From Nonomuraea sp. MG754425 (GTDB lineage: Bacteria; Actinomycetota; Actinomycetes; Streptosporangiales; Streptosporangiaceae): a stretch of DNA of 64,000 nucleotides. The notes beneath the pieces are model-generated. The model was not told the origin of the DNA. It saw only the letters and a program-made list of their open reading frames with translations, and searched no databases. Numbering within the stretch: position 1 is the first letter of the stretch; each line of letters begins with the position of its first letter. Shown in pieces: positions 32,627 to 41,100 of this stretch. The stretch lies in contig NZ_SSXE01000006.1 in the NCBI RefSeq assembly GCF_021699195.1, positions 1 through 64,000 of the forward strand, in the 5' to 3' direction. Made by a program: the position numbers and the translations under genes.

Positions 32627-34030
32627 GTGCCCATTGAGACCACTGCGACGGTGGTCGCCGAGGTTCCCGACGACGCCGAACTGCTGGCCGTTCCGTACGC
32701 CTCCGACCTGAGCCCGGGGGTCGAGCTGCACGTGCCGGCTCCCGACCTGCTGGCCCACTACGAGGCCAAGGGCGCGGCGGGGGAGATCGTCGAGGTCCCG
32801 GTGTCACGGGCCGGGGGAGTCGGGCGGGTCCTGCTGTACGGCGTGGGCGACGGCTCGCCCAAGGCCCTGCGTACCGCCGCCGCGGCGCTGACCAGGAAGG
32901 CCAAGGGCCGCGACACGCTGACCGTGGTCACGCCCGAGGGCGAGGTGGCGGCGTTCGCCGAGGCGGCGCTGCTGGCCGCGTACACGTTCCGGATCGGCGG
33001 GGCCGGGCGCAGGCCCGTGCGGGCGCTGGTGTTCGCCGGGGCGGACGAAGCGGCGGTGCGGCGCGCGCAGACCGTGGCGCAGGCGGTGGCCTTCGCCCGC
33101 GACCTGGCCAACACGCCCTCCTCGGTGAAGAACCCCGCCTGGCTGGCGGAGCGGGCAGTGGAGACCGGCCTGCCGGTCGAGGTGTGGGACGTCGAGCGGC
33201 TGCGGGCCGACGGGTTCGGCGGCATCCTCGCCGTGGGCCAGGGCTCGGTCAGCCCGCCCCGGCTCATCCAGCTCTCCTACACGCCTGAGGCGCCCGCCGA
33301 GCGGCACGTCGTACTGGTGGGCAAGGGCATCACGTTCGACTCGGGCGGGCTGTCGCTCAAGCCGACCGAGAGCATGAAGTTCCAGAAGACCGACATGGCC
33401 GGCGGCGCGGTGGTCATCGCCGTGCTGCGCGCGCTGGCCGAGCTGAAGGCGCCCGTCCGCGTGACCGGGCTGGTGGCGGCGGCCGAGAACATGCCGTCGG
33501 GCACCTCCCAGCGGCCCAGCGACGTGATCACCCACTACGGCGGGCGCACGGTCGAGGTGCTGAACACCGACGCCGAGGGGCGGCTGGTGCTGGCCGACGC
33601 GCTCGCCTACGCCGACGCCCGGCTCGACCCCGACGCGGTGGTGGACGTCGCCACGCTCACCGGGGCGATCACGGTGGCGCTCGGGCGCAACGTCGGTGCC
33701 GTCTACGCCTCCGACGACCTGCTGGCCAAGCAGCTCGTGGAGGCCGGGCAGACGGCCGACGACAGGTTGTGGCGGATGCCGCTGATCGAGGACTACACGC
33801 CCGCGCTGGAGTCGTCGATCGCCGACCTGGCCAACGTCGAGGAGGGCTCCAGGTTCGGGGCCGGGTCGATCACCGCGGCGCTGTTCCTGCGCGAGTTCGC
33901 GGGCGAACGGCCGTGGGCGCACCTCGACGTCGCCGGGGTCGGCCGCAGCACGGTGGACGACGGCACGCTCAGCAAGGGCGCGACGGGCTTCGGCGTGCGC
34001 GTGCTCCTGGAGTGGCTCACCAGGGGCTGA
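32627..34030 (+). CDS. Leucyl aminopeptidase (M17)
   Basis: A 467-residue cytosolic dizinc aminopeptidase. The C-terminal catalytic domain holds GKGITFDSGGLSLKP, the Lys/Asp metal site MKFQKTDMAGGA, and the family signature NTDAEGRLVLADAL. The N-terminal macro-like domain is normal in length. It releases N-terminal hydrophobic residues from peptides. GTG start preceded by gaggag with 7-nt spacing. Convergent with the O-methyltransferase, 9 bp apart. Confidence 0.94.
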   Translation: MPIETTATVVAEVPDDAELLAVPYASDLSPGVELHVPAPDLLAHYEAKGAAGEIVEVPVSRAGGVGRVLLYGVGDGSPKALRTAAAALTRKAKGRDTLTVVTPEGEVAAFAEAALLAAYTFRIGGAGRRPVRALVFAGADEAAVRRAQTVAQAVAFARDLANTPSSVKNPAWLAERAVETGLPVEVWDVERLRADGFGGILAVGQGSVSPPRLIQLSYTPEAPAERHVVLVGKGITFDSGGLSLKPTESMKFQKTDMAGGAVVIAVLRALAELKAPVRVTGLVAAAENMPSGTSQRPSDVITHYGGRTVEVLNTDAEGRLVLADALAYADARLDPDAVVDVATLTGAITVALGRNVGAVYASDDLLAKQLVEAGQTADDRLWRMPLIEDYTPALESSIADLANVEEGSRFGAGSITAALFLREFAGERPWAHLDVAGVGRSTVDDGTLSKGATGFGVRVLLEWLTRG

Positions 34031-34039
34031 CCCGCCCGC

Positions 34040-34678
34040 CTAGTCGGCGACCTTGATGGCGGCGAGCAGCCCGTCGCCCAGCGGCATCAGCACCGAGCGC
34101 AGCCGCTCGTCCGACTGCACCAGCTTGCCCACCTCGCGCAGCGCCACCGTGTCGGAGTCGCGCTGCGCCGGGTCGGCCACCCGGTTGTGCCACAGCATGT
34201 TGTCGAAGGCCACGACGCCGCCCACGCGCAGCAGGCGGACCGCCTCGGCGAGGTAGTCGGCGTACTCCTGCTTCGCGCCGTCGGCGAACACCATGTCGTA
34301 GCCGCCGTCCGAGAGCCGCGGGAGCACGTCGAGCGCGCGGCCGGAGATCAGCCGCACCCGGCCGCCGGCGAAGCCGGCCTCCGCGAACGCCTGTCTGGCC
34401 AGCCGCTGGTGCTCGGGTTCGACGTCCACGCTCGTCAGCGTGCCGTCGGCGCGCATGCCGCGCAGCAGCCACAGCCCCGAGACGCCGCAGCCCGTGCCGA
34501 CCTCGACGACGGACTTGGCGTTGACGGCGGTCGCGAGGAAACACAGCGCGGCCCCGCCGCCGGGAAGGATGGGCGTGGCACCCATCTCCAGCCCGCGCTG
34601 CCGCGCCACGTGCAGGATCTCATCCTCGTGATGGAACTGCTCCGCATAGGCCAGAGTGGCCTCCACCGGAGTGGTCAT
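34040..34678 (-). CDS. O-methyltransferase (Rv1220c-like)
   Basis: A 212-residue class I methyltransferase of the caffeoyl-CoA/catechol type. Motif I region [15 protein letters not shown], then [10 protein letters not shown], metal-binding Asp in [14 protein letters not shown] and [10 protein letters not shown]. The orthologous position in M. tuberculosis (Rv1220c, divergent from sigE) is the same. The methyl acceptor is unknown. ATG 34678 has a strong ggaggag upstream. Confidence 0.9.
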   Translation of the reverse strand: MTTPVEATLAYAEQFHHEDEILHVARQRGLEMGATPILPGGGAALCFLATAVNAKSVVEVGTGCGVSGLWLLRGMRADGTLTSVDVEPEHQRLARQAFAEAGFAGGRVRLISGRALDVLPRLSDGGYDMVFADGAKQEYADYLAEAVRLLRVGGVVAFDNMLWHNRVADPAQRDSDTVALREVGKLVQSDERLRSVLMPLGDGLLAAIKVAD

Positions 34679-34756
34679 CGGCCTCCTCCCCCACTTTCGT
34701 GCGATTGGTCCACGAGATTGGCACCGATCGCAGCCTAGGGGAGACATGCCATCACG

Positions 34757-34783
34757 GGAACTCAGGCGGCACCCAAGGCGTTG
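34757..34783 (+). promoter_or_regulatory. ECF-type promoter upstream of sigE
   Basis: ggaac at 34757-34761 and cgttg at 34779-34783 are separated by 17 bp. This is the known SigE-family -35/-10 pair (GGAAC and GTT). It lies about 100 bp before the sigE start and suggests autoregulation. Confidence 0.6.
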
Positions 34784-34886
34784 CAGGTTTAAACGGGCTT
34801 TGCCGGTCCGGAAGGCAGGCAGTGCGCACGGAGGGACGAAACCAGGCACTATGGCGGTAGCGGTGGTCCCAGAGAGAGGAGTTCTG

Positions 34887-35483
34887 GTGGACGAAAGCGA
34901 CCACCAGACCGATACTCCCGTGTCGTCTGATTGGACTCCTCCTACGTGGGAGGAGGTCGTGCGGACACACTCCGCGCGCGTGTATCGGCTGGCGTACCGA
35001 TTGACCGGCAATGTCCATGATGCCGAAGACCTCACGCAGGAGGTCTTCGTTCGGGTTTTCAGGTCGCTGTCGAGCTACACCCCGGGCACCTTCGAGGGGT
35101 GGCTGCACCGGATCACGACCAACCTGTTCCTCGACATGGCGCGGCGCAAGCAGCGCATCAGGTTCGAGGGCCTCGCGGACGACGCGGCCGAGCGGCTGCG
35201 CGGCCGTGAGCCGTCGCCGGCGCAGGCGTTCGACGACGCCCACCTGGAGCCCGACATCCAGGCCGCCCTCGACGCGCTCGCACCCGAGTTCCGGGCCGCG
35301 ATCGTGCTGTGTGACATCGAGGGCCTGTCTTACGAGGAGATCGCGGCCACGCTCGGCGTCAAGCTGGGGACGGTCCGAAGCCGTATTCACCGTGGCCGGG
35401 CGCAGTTGCGGGAGGCGCTCGATCACCGGGCCCCCCGTAATTCGCAACTCCCCCCGACCGTTATCCGTGGGGAGGAAGTCTGA
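34887..35483 (+). CDS. ECF sigma factor SigE
   Basis: A 198-residue group 4 sigma factor. Region 2 is [20 protein letters not shown] with the core-binding [10 protein letters not shown] motif; region 4 is [20 protein letters not shown], an HTH for the -35. It directs envelope-stress transcription. GTG 34887 is fixed by agaggag with about 5-nt spacing; longer frames upstream are not coding. The order sigE, anti-sigma, htrA, tatB reproduces the mycobacterial locus, so the assignment is firm. The downstream gene starts 1 nt after its stop. Confidence 0.94.
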   Translation: MDESDHQTDTPVSSDWTPPTWEEVVRTHSARVYRLAYRLTGNVHDAEDLTQEVFVRVFRSLSSYTPGTFEGWLHRITTNLFLDMARRKQRIRFEGLADDAAERLRGREPSPAQAFDDAHLEPDIQAALDALAPEFRAAIVLCDIEGLSYEEIAATLGVKLGTVRSRIHRGRAQLREALDHRAPRNSQLPPTVIRGEEV

Positions 35484-35484
35484 T

Positions 35485-36012
35485 ATGTCACACCTTGGAG
35501 AGCGGGTTTCCGCGCTGGTCGACGGCGAGCTCAATCACACCGAACGCGAGCGCGCGCTGGCCCATCTGACTTTCTGCGCCGACTGCAGGCGGGAGGTCGA
35601 GTCGGTGCGGGCGCTGAAGTCGCGCCTGCGTGCCCTCGACACGCCGGCGATGCCGGCAGACCTGACGATGTCCCTGCTCCGGATGTCGGAGCCGGGCGGG
35701 CCGCTGCCGCCGAGGGAGCGCCCTTTCCCCACGCGCACGTTCGGGGGAGTGCCCATCCCTGGGCCACACACCATCGCCCCCCTGGACAACCGCCCGCGCA
35801 GGGACGCCACCGGTGGGGCCTCGGGCCCTGGTCGCGGTGGTAGGCGGCGCTCGGCGTACGTGGCGGTCGGGATGGTCTCGGCGGCCGTGGCGATCGGCAC
35901 CTTCTTCGCGTCAACGGGCGTGGGGCAGAACAATCCGGCCCCGCCCGTCGAGCTGTTCCAGCAGCAGGCCCGCAACACGCCGACGAACGGTCCGTCGACC
36001 GCCACGCCTTGA
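35485..36012 (+). CDS. Zinc-binding anti-sigma factor RseA
   Basis: A 175-residue single-pass membrane anti-sigma factor. The cytosolic ZAS motif HLTFCADC (His-x3-Cys-x2-Cys) lies near residue 30, followed by a linker and a membrane helix about residues 125-147 (YVAVGMVSAAVAIGTFFAS) with a short external tail. It should hold SigE inactive until proteolysis or zinc/disulphide change. ATG 35485 has ggggagga upstream and abuts the sigE stop. Confidence 0.93.
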   Translation: MSHLGERVSALVDGELNHTERERALAHLTFCADCRREVESVRALKSRLRALDTPAMPADLTMSLLRMSEPGGPLPPRERPFPTRTFGGVPIPGPHTIAPLDNRPRRDATGGASGPGRGGRRRSAYVAVGMVSAAVAIGTFFASTGVGQNNPAPPVELFQQQARNTPTNGPSTATP

Positions 36013-36100
36013 CCGGGTGTCATGCCCGGGGCTAACGGTTGGCGTAGCCGGCGGCTCGCGGGGCATACGATCTGGGTTCGGGAATTGTTACAGGCAAGTC

Positions 36101-36130
36101 CTGACAAAACCTTTATAGCCCTCGTATGCC
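36101..36130 (+). promoter_or_regulatory. Tentative promoter of htrA
   Basis: In the 166-bp gap before htrA, ctgaca (36101) and tatgcc (36125) are 18 bp apart and the region is comparatively A/T-rich. The match to consensus is modest, and a SigE-type ggaac/cgtt pair is not seen here. Confidence 0.25.
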
Positions 36131-36178
36131 GCAAGGGTGACGATTGCGGTGGCCGAGCCAAGGAGTGGTGAGACTTAG

Positions 36179-38185
36179 ATGACCGACGAGCGCCCCACCG
36201 AAGGACGCACGCCGTCGGACTCCCCCGAGCCACAGGGGCGGCCGGACTTCCTACCCGCTGACGACAGCGAGGGCAGGCGGCCCGAGCCGCCCGCCTCGTT
36301 CGGCACCACCTGGGGCGACCCGTCAGGCCGTTCCGGCGCGCACGGCTCGCAGCCGTACGAGCCGCAGCCGTACGGTTCCTCCTCCTACGGATCTTCCGGC
36401 CCCTCGTCCACCACGCCGGGCACCGGCCAGGACCTTCCCGCCCAGACCGGCCCCCAGTACGGCGCCCCGACCTTCGGCCCCCCGTCGTTCGGCTCCCCGG
36501 ACACCGGCACCGGCCCTTCCTACAGCTCAGGCAGCGGCCCGTCGTTCGGTGCGCCCGAGGGCGGTACCGGCCCTTCCTACGGCTCGGGCAGCGGCCCGTC
36601 GTTCGGTGCGCCGGACGGTGGCACCGGTCCTTCCTACGTCTCCGCCGGTCCGGGCAGCGGTCCGTCGTTCGGTGGTGCCGGTTCTTCGTATGGTTCCGCC
36701 GGATCAGGCAGCGGCCCGTCGTTCGGGCCGCCCGACGGGGGTGCGCGTTCCGGTGAGCAGCCCGCGTTCGGCCCGCCCGACGCGGGCACACGCGTCTACG
36801 ACAGCCCCTCCTTCGGCCCGCCCGAGCCGGGCGCACGGCCGCAGGAGAACGGCACGCGCGCCTACGACAGCCCGTTCTTCGGCTCGCCGGACGGCGGCGC
36901 ACGTTCCTACGAAGGGCCGCCGTTCGGCGGCGGGCCCTCCTACGGCGGCCCCGGCGCGGACCCGCCGCCCCCGCCGCCCGGCCAGGCGCTCGGGATGGGA
37001 CCGGGCTGGGCCCCGCCGCCCCCGGGCAGCCAGGGTGGCACCGGTGTCGCCAGGCGGGGGCCCGGCCTCGGCGTCCTGGTGGCGCTGGGCGTGGTCATCG
37101 CCCTGCTGGCCTCGGTGCTCGGGAGCGTGGGCACGTACCTGCTGACGCAGCCGGACACCAGCACCGACCCCTCCTACAGCCTCGGCCCGCTCCCGACCGG
37201 CGCGACCAACCGCGCGCCCGACTCGGTGGCGGGCGTGGCCGCGCGGGTGCTGCCGAGCGTCGTCTCGCTGGAGGTCGGCAACGGCACCAACACCGAGGGC
37301 GCGTCGGGCTCCGGCTTCCTGATCAAGAACGGGTACGTGGTCACGAACAACCACGTGGTCGCGATGGCCGCCAACGGCGGCGAGATCCGGATCATGTTCA
37401 ACAGCCGCAAGACCACCACGGCCCGCATCATCGGCCGCGACCCGGGCTCGGACCTGGCGGTGGTCAAGCCGGAGGAGACGTTCAACACGCCGGAGATCAC
37501 CCTCGGCAACTCCGACCAGGTGGTGGTCGGCGACCCCGTCATCGCCATCGGCTCCCCGCTGGGCCTGACCGGCACGGTGACGACCGGCATCGTCAGCTCG
37601 CTCAACCGTCCGGTGATCGCGGGCGACGACACGGGCACGAGCTCCGAGGAGCCCGCCTACATCAGCGCCATCCAGACCGACGCCGCCATCAACCCCGGCA
37701 ACTCCGGCGGCCCGCTGGTGAACGGCCGGGGCGAGGTCGTGGGCGTGAACTCGGCCATCGCCACGCTGGGACGCTCGATGAGCAGCCAGAGCGGCAGCAT
37801 CGGCCTGGGCTTCGCGATCCCGGTCAACCAGACGCGACGGGTGGCCGAGGAGCTGATCACGACCGGCAAGGCCAAGCGGCCCAAGATCGGCATCGTGCTC
37901 GACAAGGACTACCAGGGGCAGGGCGTACGCATCGCCTCGGAGCCCGCCGGAGGCCAGCAGCCGGTCACCAAGGGCGGCCCGGCCGACCTGGCGGGGCTGC
38001 GGGCGGGTGACGTGATCATGGAGATCGACGGGCTGACGCTGCAGGACGGGAACGAGTTGATCGCCCTGATCCGCAGCAAGGCGCCCGGCGCCGAGATCAA
38101 GATCAAGTACCAGCGTGCCGGGCAGGAGCGCACCGCCACGCTCACGGTGGTCGCCGAGAACGAGCCCACCCCCACGCCCTCCTGA
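36179..38185 (+). CDS. Membrane-anchored HtrA/DegP-type serine protease
   Basis: A 668-residue protein. Residues 1-290 are disordered and cytoplasmic, with about three 19-residue repeats (GTGPSYGSGSGPSFGAP) around residues 105-170. A membrane helix covers about 296-320. The external trypsin-like domain has His392 (TNNHVV), Asp425 (GSDLAVV) and Ser509 (GNSGGP). A single PDZ domain (GGPADLAGLRAGDVIMEIDG) ends the protein. It degrades misfolded envelope proteins and in mycobacteria is part of the SigE response. ATG 36179 with aaggag 13 nt upstream, rather far. Confidence 0.94.
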   Translation: MTDERPTEGRTPSDSPEPQGRPDFLPADDSEGRRPEPPASFGTTWGDPSGRSGAHGSQPYEPQPYGSSSYGSSGPSSTTPGTGQDLPAQTGPQYGAPTFGPPSFGSPDTGTGPSYSSGSGPSFGAPEGGTGPSYGSGSGPSFGAPDGGTGPSYVSAGPGSGPSFGGAGSSYGSAGSGSGPSFGPPDGGARSGEQPAFGPPDAGTRVYDSPSFGPPEPGARPQENGTRAYDSPFFGSPDGGARSYEGPPFGGGPSYGGPGADPPPPPPGQALGMGPGWAPPPPGSQGGTGVARRGPGLGVLVALGVVIALLASVLGSVGTYLLTQPDTSTDPSYSLGPLPTGATNRAPDSVAGVAARVLPSVVSLEVGNGTNTEGASGSGFLIKNGYVVTNNHVVAMAANGGEIRIMFNSRKTTTARIIGRDPGSDLAVVKPEETFNTPEITLGNSDQVVVGDPVIAIGSPLGLTGTVTTGIVSSLNRPVIAGDDTGTSSEEPAYISAIQTDAAINPGNSGGPLVNGRGEVVGVNSAIATLGRSMSSQSGSIGLGFAIPVNQTRRVAEELITTGKAKRPKIGIVLDKDYQGQGVRIASEPAGGQQPVTKGGPADLAGLRAGDVIMEIDGLTLQDGNELIALIRSKAPGAEIKIKYQRAGQERTATLTVVAENEPTPTPS

Positions 38186-38195
38186 TCCTCCGTTC

Positions 38196-38221
38196 GCGCC
38201 GCAGCCCGCCGGCTGCGGCGC
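38196..38221 (+). terminator. 11-bp hairpin after htrA
   Basis: Perfect arms gcgccgcagcc and ggctgcggcgc with a 4-base loop cgcc, 10 bp after the htrA stop. No U-run, as usual in this genome. tatB therefore likely has some transcription of its own; the remaining 150 bp show no clear promoter. Confidence 0.65.
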
Positions 38222-38373
38222 GGCCGCGTCCAGGGGATCCGGGGCGGAGGGTGGCGGGACGGCGCGGCCGGTGATATGTCCTGGGGGGACGACCGACCTA
38301 CCCCATGGAGCCCTTAGTCTGTGGATAGGCCGGGGTTGTCCTCGGAGAAGTTTGACTTGCGGTAGGAGCTCAG

Positions 38374-38739
38374 GTGTTCGGACTCGGGTGGATGGAGGTC
38401 GGAGCGCTGATCGTGATCGCGCTTCTCGTCTTCGGTCCCGACAAACTGCCGCAGGCCGCCGCGAACGCCGGCAAGACCCTGCGAAACCTGCGCCGGATGG
38501 CGAACAACGCGCGCGACGACCTGCGCGCCGGCCTGGGCCCGGAGTTCCAGAACTTCGACCCGGCCGACCTCAACCCGCGTAACTTCGTCCGCAAGCATCT
38601 CCTCGACGATCTTGAGGACGACTGGAACACCAACAAGTCGCGCGAGCTGGAGCCCGCCACCACGGCCCCGTACACGCCTGAGCCGGTCGATGAGCTCAAT
38701 TACGGGGAACTGCCCCCGTACGACTCCGAAGCGACCTGA
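38374..38739 (+). CDS. Sec-independent translocase subunit TatB
   Basis: A 121-residue Tat component: N-terminal membrane helix with the FGLGWMEVGALIVIALLVFG start, GP hinge (VFGPDKLPQ), amphipathic helix (AAANAGKTLRNLRRMANNA) and an acidic disordered tail. With TatA and TatC it moves folded proteins across the membrane. The GTG start has taggag 6 nt upstream. It is next to htrA, as in M. tuberculosis. Confidence 0.92.
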   Translation: MFGLGWMEVGALIVIALLVFGPDKLPQAAANAGKTLRNLRRMANNARDDLRAGLGPEFQNFDPADLNPRNFVRKHLLDDLEDDWNTNKSRELEPATTAPYTPEPVDELNYGELPPYDSEAT

Positions 38740-38772
38740 CAAAGCCGTACATCGCCGTACAGAGGGCATGAA

Positions 38773-38803
38773 AAAGGCCCCTTGCGTGATGTAAGGGGCC
38801 TTT
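38773..38803. terminator. Bidirectional terminator between tatB and mrp
   Basis: The arms aaaggcccctt and aaggggccttt form an 11-bp stem with a 9-base loop. It is flanked by A-rich sequence on the left and T on the right, so it works for both convergent genes. It is the most canonical intrinsic terminator in the window. Confidence 0.85.
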
Positions 38804-38810
38804 GTGGTGG

Positions 38811-39947
38811 TCAGCGTCGCGGGTTGAGCCCCAACTGCATGCCCTTGAGGCTGGAGGAGCGCTTGCTCAGCGTGCCCGCGATCTTCCGCAGCTCGGTGGC
38901 GGCGGGGGAGTCGGGGTCGGTGAGCACGAGCGGCTTGCCTTCGTCGCCGCCCTCGCGCAGCCGCAGGTCGATCGGCACCTGGCCGAGCAGCGGCACCCGC
39001 GCCCCGAGCGTCTGGGTGAGCGCGTCGGCGACGGTCTGGCCGCCGCCCTCGCCGAAGACGGCGATGCGCTCGTCGCAGTGCGGGCAGGGCAGCCACGCCA
39101 TGTTCTCGATGACGCCGGCGAGCTGCTGGTGGGTCTGGGCCGCGATGGAACCGGCCCGCTCGGCCACCTCGGCGGCGGCCATCTGCGGCGTGGTCACGAC
39201 GAGGAGCTCGGCCGTCGGCAGCCGCTGCGCCACCGAGATCGCGATGTCACCCGTGCCCGGCGGCAGGTCGAGCAGGAGCACGTCGAGGTCGCCCCAGTAG
39301 ACGTCGGCCAGGAACTGGTGCAGGGCGCGGTCGAGCATCGGGCCACGCCAGACCACGGCCGTGTTGCCCGGCGGCTTGAACATCCCGACCGAGATGACCT
39401 TGATGTCGTGGGCCACCGGCGGCATGATCATGTCCTCGACCTTGGTGGGGCGCTCATCGGCGCCCAGCATGCGAGGAACGCTGTGGCCGTAGATGTCGGC
39501 GTCGACGATGCCGACCTTCAGGCCGCCGGCGGCCATGGCGGCGGCGAGGTTGACCGTGACGGAGGACTTGCCGACCCCGCCCTTGCCGCTAGCCACCGCG
39601 AACACACGGGTCAGCGAGCCCGGCTGGTTGAACGGGATCTCCTTCTCCGGCCCGCGATCGCCCCGCAGCTTGGTCTGCAACGTCTTGCGCTGCTCGGTGC
39701 TCATGACGTCGAGTTCGATCTGGACGCCGGTCACGCCGTCGACCTTGGCGACGGCGTTGGTCACGTCGCGGGTGATGGTGTCCTTCATCGGACATCCGGC
39801 CACGGTCAGGTACACGCCTACCCGCACCGCCCCGTCGGGAGCGATCTCGATGCTCTTGACCATGTCGAGGTCCGTGATCGGGCGACGGATCTCGGGGTCG
39901 ATGACGGTGGCGAGGGCCGCCGTCACCAGTTCCTGGGTTGGTGCCAT
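38811..39947 (-). CDS. Mrp/ApbC-type Fe-S cluster carrier ATPase
   Basis: A 378-residue protein with an N-terminal MIP18/DUF59 domain (ATVIDPEIRRPITDLDMV, with YLTVAGCPMKD) and a P-loop domain: deviant Walker A ASGKGGVGKSS, DADIYGHSVPRM, LDLPPGTGD and the Fe-S-binding CPHC near residue 290. It carries [4Fe-4S] clusters to apo-enzymes. Equivalent to Rv1229c in the mycobacterial SigE region. Confidence 0.94.
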   Translation of the reverse strand: MAPTQELVTAALATVIDPEIRRPITDLDMVKSIEIAPDGAVRVGVYLTVAGCPMKDTITRDVTNAVAKVDGVTGVQIELDVMSTEQRKTLQTKLRGDRGPEKEIPFNQPGSLTRVFAVASGKGGVGKSSVTVNLAAAMAAGGLKVGIVDADIYGHSVPRMLGADERPTKVEDMIMPPVAHDIKVISVGMFKPPGNTAVVWRGPMLDRALHQFLADVYWGDLDVLLLDLPPGTGDIAISVAQRLPTAELLVVTTPQMAAAEVAERAGSIAAQTHQQLAGVIENMAWLPCPHCDERIAVFGEGGGQTVADALTQTLGARVPLLGQVPIDLRLREGGDEGKPLVLTDPDSPAATELRKIAGTLSKRSSSLKGMQLGLNPRR

Positions 39948-40071
39948 CGAAGTCTCGGCACGAGGGAGTGCCGTCCCTCCTTTGTGGGTCTATGTGTGAC
40001 AGGCGCTGGACGCCGGTGAGGACGCCCCTCCATGGTATGAACCAGAGCCCGCGCTCGGTTAATCCGCACTG

Positions 40072-40097
40072 TTAGATGTCTGTGCAACAACGTCTAA
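40072..40097. promoter_or_regulatory. Imperfect dyad in front of the MarR gene
   Basis: The arms ttagatgt and acgtctaa match at 7 of 8 positions around 10 bases. The dyad overlaps the likely -10 element of the MarR gene and is a candidate autoregulatory operator. Confidence 0.45.
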
Positions 40098-40100
40098 GGT
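40095..40100 (+). promoter_or_regulatory. Leaderless -10 element of the MarR gene
   Basis: The hexamer taaggt ends 6 nt before GTG 40107. It lies at the right edge of the dyad at 40072-40097. Confidence 0.45.
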
Positions 40101-40106
40101 TACTCC

Positions 40107-40592
40107 GTGACTCTTCTGCGTGACGAGAGCATGACCGCCGAGGAACTAGCGGTCTGGCGCATGTTGCAGCGCGCCCAGGTACGCATCACCCGCCTGCTGG
40201 AAGAGGATCTGCTCGTCGCGCACGATCTGGCGCTGGCCTCGTACGAGGTGCTCGTCCAGCTCGCGCAGGCCCCGCACCGGCGGTTGCGGATGAACGACCT
40301 GGCCGATCGGGTGCTGCTGTCGCGCAGCGGCCTGACCCGGCTCATCGACCGGTTGCAGCGCGACGGCCTGGTGGCACGGGAGGCGTGCGCCGACGACGCC
40401 CGCGGCCTGTACGCGGTGCTGAGCGACCTCGGCGCGGCGCGGCTGGCCGAGGCGACGCCGACCTACCTGCGCGGCATCAGGAGCCGCTTCCTCGACCTGC
40501 TGAGCGCCGGTGAGCTCGCCCAGGTGCGGGCCCTGCTCGCCAGGCTGGGGGACGACCTCAGTGCCGCGGCTCCCCCTGACCGTTGCCGTTGA
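40107..40592 (+). CDS. MarR-family transcriptional regulator
   Basis: A 161-residue MarR protein: VWRMLQRAQVRITRLLEEDL dimer helix, recognition region MNDLADRVLLSRSGLTRLID, and wing with EACADDARGLYAVLSDLG. It resembles regulators of the SlyA/EmrR type. An ATG at 40131 is an alternative start, but GTG 40107 has the better promoter geometry. Divergent from mrp; the last 35 bp overlap the convergent DUF1003 gene. Confidence 0.88.
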   Translation: MTLLRDESMTAEELAVWRMLQRAQVRITRLLEEDLLVAHDLALASYEVLVQLAQAPHRRLRMNDLADRVLLSRSGLTRLIDRLQRDGLVAREACADDARGLYAVLSDLGAARLAEATPTYLRGIRSRFLDLLSAGELAQVRALLARLGDDLSAAAPPDRCR

Positions 40593-41100
40593 GGTCGCCG
40601 GAACCCCTGAGGCCGCCGGGGCCGGGCAGTTCCTGCGGGCCCCTGAGCTCCTCCAGCAGCCTGCCGAGCTCGGCGCGCAGGTAGTCGCGGGTGGCCACCT
40701 CGTTCAGCGCCATCCGCAGGCCCGCGATCTCGCGGGTCAGGTACTCGATCTCCGCCTGGTTCTGGTCGGCGGACTCGCGGTCCTGCTCGTACTGGATGCG
40801 GTCGCGGTCGCCCTGCCGGTTCTGGGCCAGCAGGATCAGCGGGGCGGCGTAGCTGGCCTGCAGCGACAGCATCAGCGTGAGGAAGATGAACGGGTACGGG
40901 TCGAACCGCAGGTGCCCCGGCGCGACCACGTTCCAGACGACCCAGACCGCGACGAACACGGTCATGTAGACGATGAAGCGCGCGGTGCCGAGGAAACGGG
41001 CGATGCGCTCGGACAGGCGGCCGAACGCCTCGGGGTCGTAGTGCGGCCGCATCACCGTGCGGCGCAGGTCCCTGGGCTGGTCGAGGCGGTCGGTCGTCAC
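40558..41100 (-). CDS. DUF1003 membrane protein
   Basis: A 180-residue protein: two membrane segments (ARFIVYMTVFVAVWVVWNVV and PFIFLTLMLSLQASYAAPLILLA) followed by a charged coiled coil rich in Gln, Glu and Arg (NRQGDRDRIQYEQDRESAD) and a Gly/Pro tail. DUF1003 proteins are inner-membrane proteins of unknown function. The ATG overlaps the stop of the MgtE-like gene by 4 bp, so they are cotranscribed, as in mycobacteria. Confidence 0.9.
   Translation of the reverse strand: MTTDRLDQPRDLRRTVMRPHYDPEAFGRLSERIARFLGTARFIVYMTVFVAVWVVWNVVAPGHLRFDPYPFIFLTLMLSLQASYAAPLILLAQNRQGDRDRIQYEQDRESADQNQAEIEYLTREIAGLRMALNEVATRDYLRAELGRLLEELRGPQELPGPGGLRGSGDLNGNGQGEPRH

Noticed and set aside
34656..34886. Long N-terminal extension of SigE
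   Set aside because: It covers the ECF promoter and the O-methyltransferase leader; GTG 34887 has a strong ribosome site.
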